From: Hygrophila difformis
Lineage: Eukaryota > Streptophyta > Magnoliopsida > Lamiales > Acanthaceae
Direction: 5' to 3'
Length of the DNA: 64,000 nt
Assembly: GCA_030278955.1 (NCBI GenBank)
Contig: JAOANR010000005.1
Span: 5,933,431-5,997,430 of the forward strand
Part shown: piece after piece, positions 59,118 through 64,000 of the stretch
How the letters are laid out: each line of letters starts with the position of its first letter
How positions within the stretch are numbered: position 1 is the stretch's first letter
Translations under genes and position numbers: made by a program
The notes under the pieces: model-generated
What the model was told of the DNA's origin: nothing
Database searches by the model: none
What the model saw: only the letters and a program-made list of their open reading frames with translations

Positions 59118-60832
59118 GTAAGTTAACCTTACTATGGTTTTGGGTGACTTAAAATGCAACCAAACATAGAGTTTTAAAAACTCTAAAATCTGTCAACAAG
59201 AAAAACCCCCGGCGCAGCGTTTTCGTATGAATTTTTCGAACCCTTAAAAGTCTTCAAACGGAAAAACCCAAAACATGAAAAACATTCCTAAGACATTAAT
59301 CTAGCTACTGTAAAAATTTCATAATTTTTCATCGTGTTTTGATATCCGAAAACGACCATGAACAGACCTGCTATCGACTTAGATCTTGAAATAGTGATAG
59401 ATTCTTTATTCAAACTTGTTGGTTATTTTGACCTTAGATCTAGACCGATCTAGGATTGGAGTTGAACATAAGAATTGTAGATCTATGAGTTTGGAATATT
59501 ACTGTAAGTTTTTAGAATTTTTCATTGAGATTTGAACCTCCACACTCGAGCCGATCCGATCTGCGTTAGAACCGATGTCAAGAACCTTGACAGATTTCTT
59601 AACCGAACTTGATGAGCATATTTCTATTACTTCGAGTGTTCAAACCTGAAAACTCAAAACTAAGATTTTGATCCAAAGATCATAAGCTATATTGTGTAAA
59701 AATTTCAAAGATTTTCATCAAGTTTTGATACCCCAAATCGTATCGGACATATTCTGCGTTTTTAAGAATTGTCAAAGGATGACAGATTTCATAGCCGATC
59801 TTGATGAGTTTATTCCTATCATTTCTAGTCCGAACCAATCTTCATGATCTAAACAAAAGTTGTTGGAAATCAAGTCTAGTATGTCTCTGTAAAATTTCAG
59901 AATTTTTGAAGTCAATTTGATATGTCAAAAAGTCAAATCTTTTAACGTTGTCAAACCTGAATCCTGACAGCATACTATTTCTGTAGAAAACTTGATTTTT
60001 GACATACTTCCCATCATTTTTCCGAAAAACTTAAAACACGAAAGTTGTTCGTTGGGATGTTTTTGAGATGCTGTACAAATTTCAAATCAATCGCCTAAGA
60101 AATGGATTTTTAAACCAAAAAGGCGCAAACTGTGACATCGATCGATTTTTGAAATCTTTTAAACAACGATCGAGACGTTGGAATTACGATAAAGCTATAT
60201 CTTTGAAAAATCCCGTTACACCAAATAAAAACATTTTCTTTAAAAGAATTCTTTTGAAACATTGGGGACTTGTGACCAAGTTTGACATTATCAATATGAT
60301 TCATGCGGGTTTGATTCCCAATGATGTATTTGAGTTCTTGCGGGTTAGATTCCCCAAGGGCGATTGTATGTTTTCCTGCGGGTTAGATTCCCCAGGATGT
60401 ATTGAGTTCTTGCGGGTTAGATTCCCCAAGGGCGATTGTATGATTTCCTGCGGGAAAATATTGGTTATGAGGATTGCGGTCACAAGAGCCCTGGTGAATG
60501 GTGAACTATAAAAGAAACGAAAATATTCTGAGAAATGATACTATTGATATTGGCTGAGGCCGCCGGATCACCGGCTAAATGATACTTTTGAAATTGGCTG
60601 CGGCCGCCGGATTGCCGGCTATACAAAATATTGTTGAAATGGTTATGTAACGGGAGAACAAAATATCTAATACTTTTAAGTATTTATTTAGTTATGCCTT
60701 GCAAATCATTACCTACAAGAAATGTTTTTACTAAAATTAATTAAAGGCTTTGAAACCCCTAACCCATGCTATGTGTTAACTTACTCAGCGCGTTTTTGCT
60801 GACCCAAACCATATATCTCCTTTTTTCTACAG
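59118..60832 (+). other. Putative leader intron in C2 second LTR
   Basis: GT at 59118, AG at 60831-60832. The branch-like A at 60802 is 30 nt upstream, in a hairpin CAGCG/TGCTG (one G-U pair). Confidence 0.52.
60302..60430 (+). repeat. T-arm-like hairpin array in C2
   Basis: Four hairpins have a GCGGG...CCC core and a 7-base loop (TTAGATT or TTTGATT): outer stems CAT/ATG (60302), CTTG/CAAG (60337), CCTG/CAGG (60375) and CTTG/CAAG (60409). The second to fourth lie in a 72-bp tandem repeat. C1 has fewer units at the same place. Confidence 0.7.
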
Positions 60833-61159
60833 AGTACGAAGAATATGCATCGTCATATGCATACATGGGAACATTAGGGGAAATCTTTATTTTAAATCCC
60901 TGCATTTAATTACGACTTGCATGAACGGGCCTGTTTAACCCGTGTTTTGGCCATGTTGGCCCTTATACTTTATTTCCGCTGCACAAATTAAAATTTCCGC
61001 TGCAACTCTGATGTATTATTTTTAATGGGCTGTTTGAATATTTTAAATTCTGAAAAACCATAGCCTTGCATCTCTTTAGTGAGCTCGGAGAAACCGTGTC
61101 TTGCTAGGGAGGTGTGGCGGTGGCATCCCGGCGTGGGTTACCAAATCCGGGGTGTTACA

Positions 61160-62601
61160 GGTTCGGACTAGAAATGATAGAAATATGCTCATCAAGTTCG
61201 GTTAAGAAATCTGTAAATTTTTGAAAGTTCTTAAAACGCAGAATATGTCCGACTTGATTTGGGGTATCAAAACTTGATGAAAAATTCTGAAATTTTTACA
61301 CAATATAGCTTGAGATCTTAGGATCAAAATCTTAGTTTTGAGTTTTCAGGTTTGAACGCTCGAAGTAAGAGTTTTGTTCGGATTTCAGAAAATACGTAGA
61401 TTGGGGTTTTTAGGTTTGATTTTAACGTTTCGTTTAAGATTCAATGTTTCGGATGTCTTCAAACCACCCGTATTGATATGTAAGTTATCAACTTACAGTG
61501 AGTGAGTTCCTTGAACGTTCTAAGGTTGATCGATTTATCCAAAATCGCCACGAACGTATCTACGCAACACGTTCTTCTTCTCCTTTGGCTACGAACGTGT
61601 TTGCAAGTAAAGATCCGTAAGTTAGAAGGTTGATTATGATCTTAAAGCAATAAGGAACTTGATTGACACCTTACCAACAATCCAATGTCTGCAAATCCTT
61701 GATCTCCACACTACCTTGGTAGGATTTGATTGCCGGAAAGTTCGCCGGAAGTTCGCCGGAAGGTGTTTGGCTTAGGGAGAGTCTTTGGAGAGTTTGGGAG
61801 GAACTTGGGGTGTTTGATGACTGAAAATGGAGTGTTATGGACAACTAATGACGTCCAAAAGATGCCTCCCCGTGACCAAGCAAGATTCTCGCGTTGGGGT
61901 CAAGGAATATGGCAAGAAAGTCGCCAAAACGCGACAATGGCTGCTGTCAGGACGTTGGCGCGGGGTTGGCGCGCGAATCAGCCAAAAGCCGCGCCGGGTG
62001 CGCGCCACCCAAAACGCGACAAACGTCGCCGCGTGAATGGCGCGGGGTTGGCGCGCTGTTTGGCTAAACCCCGCGCCGGGTGCGCGCCACCCTCGCCTGG
62101 ACTTCGGTCCGGGCGGGGTCGTGCGATCCGTCGTGCTTTTCCTCCTCTCTTTTGGACTTCTATCCTCCTACGGTTTCGGGCTTGATTTTTCGGGTCATTC
62201 TCGGATCATAAATTCTTATCTTAAGTTTATCTTGACTCAAATGAATTTCATGTTAAAATCTTAAATCCGTCGGTCTCGGTTTCGTCGGCTTTCAATTCGT
62301 CGTCTTTTGATTCCCGTGTAATAACTTGTGTCATTAAATTTCTTTCGACTTCACGGGTTCTTGGAATTTAAATTCTTTTCCTTCATGAACTTAACTCCAA
62401 TTATTTTTACTCGATTCATGGAATGTCTTCGGGCTTCCTTTCCCTCTTTTATTCCATTTTGAATTTAAATCTATCGGCGTTTTATTTCCGAGCAATAATT
62501 TATTGTGATAAATTATTTTCTTCTTCTCGAAAATATTTCAACATTGATCGGAATAAATTTTTTTATTCCCTTGGACGTTGATAAAAATCTGGGGTGTTAC
62601 A
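61160..62601 (-). repeat. D 5' LTR, right part
   Basis: It starts with the right target copy of C2 (GGTTC, 61160-61164), then matches 50290-51721, including the donor and GC-rich patch. It ends at 62601, where the D target copy CTATG (62602-62606) follows. No gene. Confidence 0.93.
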
Positions 62602-64000
62602 CTATGTGCTGAGTAAGTTAACACATACAAGATTATGAGGTTTCAAAGCCTTTATTAAATTTAATGAAAACATGTGCATAATTTAACAATTCATGTAATC
62701 GCATAATTTAGAAGACATGGATTCATAAGGTCATCAATATAGCTTGCAACGTAATTAAATAAGTTGTCATAATTTAAAAACACAATTTAATACGGATTTA
62801 GGTTTGGAATTCTCATAAACTTCTCGGTTCATATCTTTTAGAGATCACCACCGCTAGGGCTCTTATGTCCGCCAGCCTTACGCCTGGGCTCTTATGTCCA
62901 CAGGTATCATGGTCGATCCAGATCTTTTAATTAGGGTTAATCCGTCCGCTAGACATACGATCAGTGTTTCGCTAGGGCTCTTACGTCAACCTAGACATAC
63001 ACTTGGGCTCTTATGTCCCAAGCCGCAGAGAACAATGACAGTATCTAGCTTAGTCATAACCCGCAATATTTTAATCTTCTCGTTTCGTGTATCGTATTTC
63101 AAAGTATTTCTATCCGTTTCAACCTCAAAGGTTAATTTCACCGTTTCAGTAAGATTTCAAGTTTTGACTCGGTCAACCACAGTTTACTCTAAAAATTGTC
63201 TAAAATCAGATTTAATTTCAAAAATTCCGAAATTTCACGACTGACTCCAAAACATCGAGATCTACAACTTTCGTGTTTTAACTTTTTCAATCCGAGATAC
63301 CAAAATAGGTCAAAAACACTAATTTTCACAGTACTGTTCTGTCCGAATTTCATATAACTCAGTTTAAAGATTTCGAATTCTACCATAGCAAATCAACTCC
63401 AAATTTGATGAAATTTGACAGAGATCATCTTAAGACATTTATCTACAACTTTCATGTTCGGCCAAAGATCTAAAACAGTCTGGATCCTATGTCAAAAACG
63501 TGATCAAGATCATTCCTAAGTTCTGTCCAAGATTTCAAGATCTAGATTCAAACAGTTCGGTTTCGGTTGGTTTTCACATATCAAATCGTCTCTAAAAATT
63601 CTCAAAAATTTACTGTAGCTAGATCTAAGTCTTAGGAACGTTTTTCGTGTTTTAAGTTTCTACGTTTGAGTTTGTTTTAAGGTTCAAAAAAATTCATCAA
63701 ATCTGTTGCGTCGGTAGAAAGTATAGATTGACAGATTTTCGATTTCTTGTTAATCTTTTAGTTTTGAATGTTTTAATTCATCCCAAAACCATGTAAGAGT
63801 TAACTTACCGATCTATGGACGTTCCGGCTCGTCGATTTGGATGACAACGGCCTCTGCATTCACCGTTTGTCTCCCGAGATCCTTCTTTCTCCTTTCCATA
63901 GTCCTCCTATGCCCGGGAACTCTTGAACTCGCCTGAAAAACGTCCTCCTTCTCTACTTTTTGCCTCCAAAGATCTAGATCTAGGGTTTTCTTTGAATTTT
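62602..64000 (-). repeat. LTR C3, continuation to the window edge
   Basis: It joins 48316 once D is removed. It contains four hairpins with loop sense ACATAAGAG or close (62853-62875, 62883-62904, 62972-62994, 63002-63022). A donor-like CG|GTAAGTTAAC lies at 63808 on the minus strand. I see no gene; the open frame at 62894-63244 has no recognisable content. Confidence 0.8.

Larger units (their letters stand above)
56118..61159 (+). mobile_element. C2, composite LTR element inserted in D 5' LTR
   Basis: This 5042-bp insertion is flanked by GGTTC (56113-56117 and 61160-61164). It consists of a truncated first LTR (56118-58077), the interval between the outer LTR-like start and hairpin-PPT module 2 (58078-58421), and a complete second LTR (58422-61159). 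No PBS or coding region remains. It is the youngest event in this nest. Confidence 0.9.
58422..61159 (+). repeat. C2 second LTR, 2738 bp
   Basis: It runs from TGTAATACCCGAGAAATC to CCGGGGTGTTACA. Its R-U5 matches C1 closely. The putative intron lies at 59118-60832 (donor CACT|GTAAGTTAAC, CTGAC at 60799-60803, acceptor TTTCTACAG). A T-arm-like hairpin array is at 60302-60430, and GCCGG hairpins lie near 60560 and 60605. No gene. Confidence 0.9.
48317..62601 (-). mobile_element. Element D, non-autonomous gag-only retrotransposon
   Basis: Two LTRs of 3405 bp each (48317-51721, and 54150-62601 after removing the C2 insertion and one 5-bp target copy) flank a 2.4-kb interior with a PBS and one gag-like gene but no pol. 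A perfect CTATG duplication lies at 48312-48316 and 62602-62606. By eye the LTRs differ at only about six to eight bases plus two compensating one-base indels, so D inserted recently and must have used enzymes from another element. Confidence 0.93.

Noticed and set aside
60302..60430. A real tRNA gene
   Set aside because: Only a T-arm-like hairpin is present; there is no acceptor, D or anticodon arm in place.
60068..60511. 147-codon frame through the T-arm-like array
   Set aside because: It lies inside an LTR intron-like region with repeat-derived peptide; no domain.

Overview
This window is plant nuclear heterochromatin. It is built almost entirely from one group of Ty3/gypsy LTR retrotransposons, nested in and rearranged with each other. 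I see no host gene, rRNA, tRNA, CRISPR or bacterial feature. The plant assignment rests on three things. The integrases end in a chromodomain of the Tekay/Del chromovirus type. The LTRs are very long (2.7-3.4 kb) with TGTAAYACC...GGTGTTACA ends. The primer binding sites (PBS) match the 3' end of plant initiator tRNA-Met. I cannot name the species. Element names A to E are local to this answer.

Layout, left to right. A1 (+, 1-7232) runs from an LTR tail through gag-pol (one frameshift, one stop) to a truncated LTR. A2 (-, 7246-9818 and 22312-24775) is a decayed copy. B (+, 9819-22311) sits inside A2, flanked by the target duplication GTGTT. B is itself split by solo LTR C1 (-, 15386-18547, duplication ATTTG). 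A4 and A5 (+) form an LTR dimer: pol of A4 (24699-28259), shared LTR 28436-31509, deleted A5 interior, LTR 35391-38453. A3 (-, 38454-47115) starts head-to-head against A5. Then comes a chain of nested minus-strand LTRs: E (from 47116) is broken by C3 (from 47927), C3 by D (48317-62601, duplication CTATG), and the 5' LTR of D by C2 (+, 56118-61159, duplication GGTTC). C3 resumes at 62602 and runs out of the window.

How the parts work. The least damaged copies encode, in one frame, gag (capsid domain, zinc knuckle), aspartic protease, reverse transcriptase, RNase H, integrase (HHCC, DDE) and a chromodomain. D keeps only a shortened gag with two zinc-knuckle pairs. Its LTRs are nearly identical, so it is a young, non-autonomous element that must have been moved by proteins made elsewhere. 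A4 keeps one uninterrupted protease-to-chromodomain frame; A3 is broken by a single frameshift.

The most interesting signals are in the LTRs and non-coding ends. (1) Most LTRs complete enough to judge carry an intron-like unit: a GTAAGTT donor about 0.3-0.7 kb into the transcribed part or LTR, and an acceptor after a branch-point-like CTGAY that lies in a hairpin whose stem changes sequence but stays paired between families. (2) Inside that putative intron are ordered arrays of small hairpins with conserved loops and covarying stems. (3) The 3' end carries two hairpin-plus-polypurine modules, each followed by TGTAAYACC. Different insertions use different ones as the LTR start, so the LTR edge appears to have moved.
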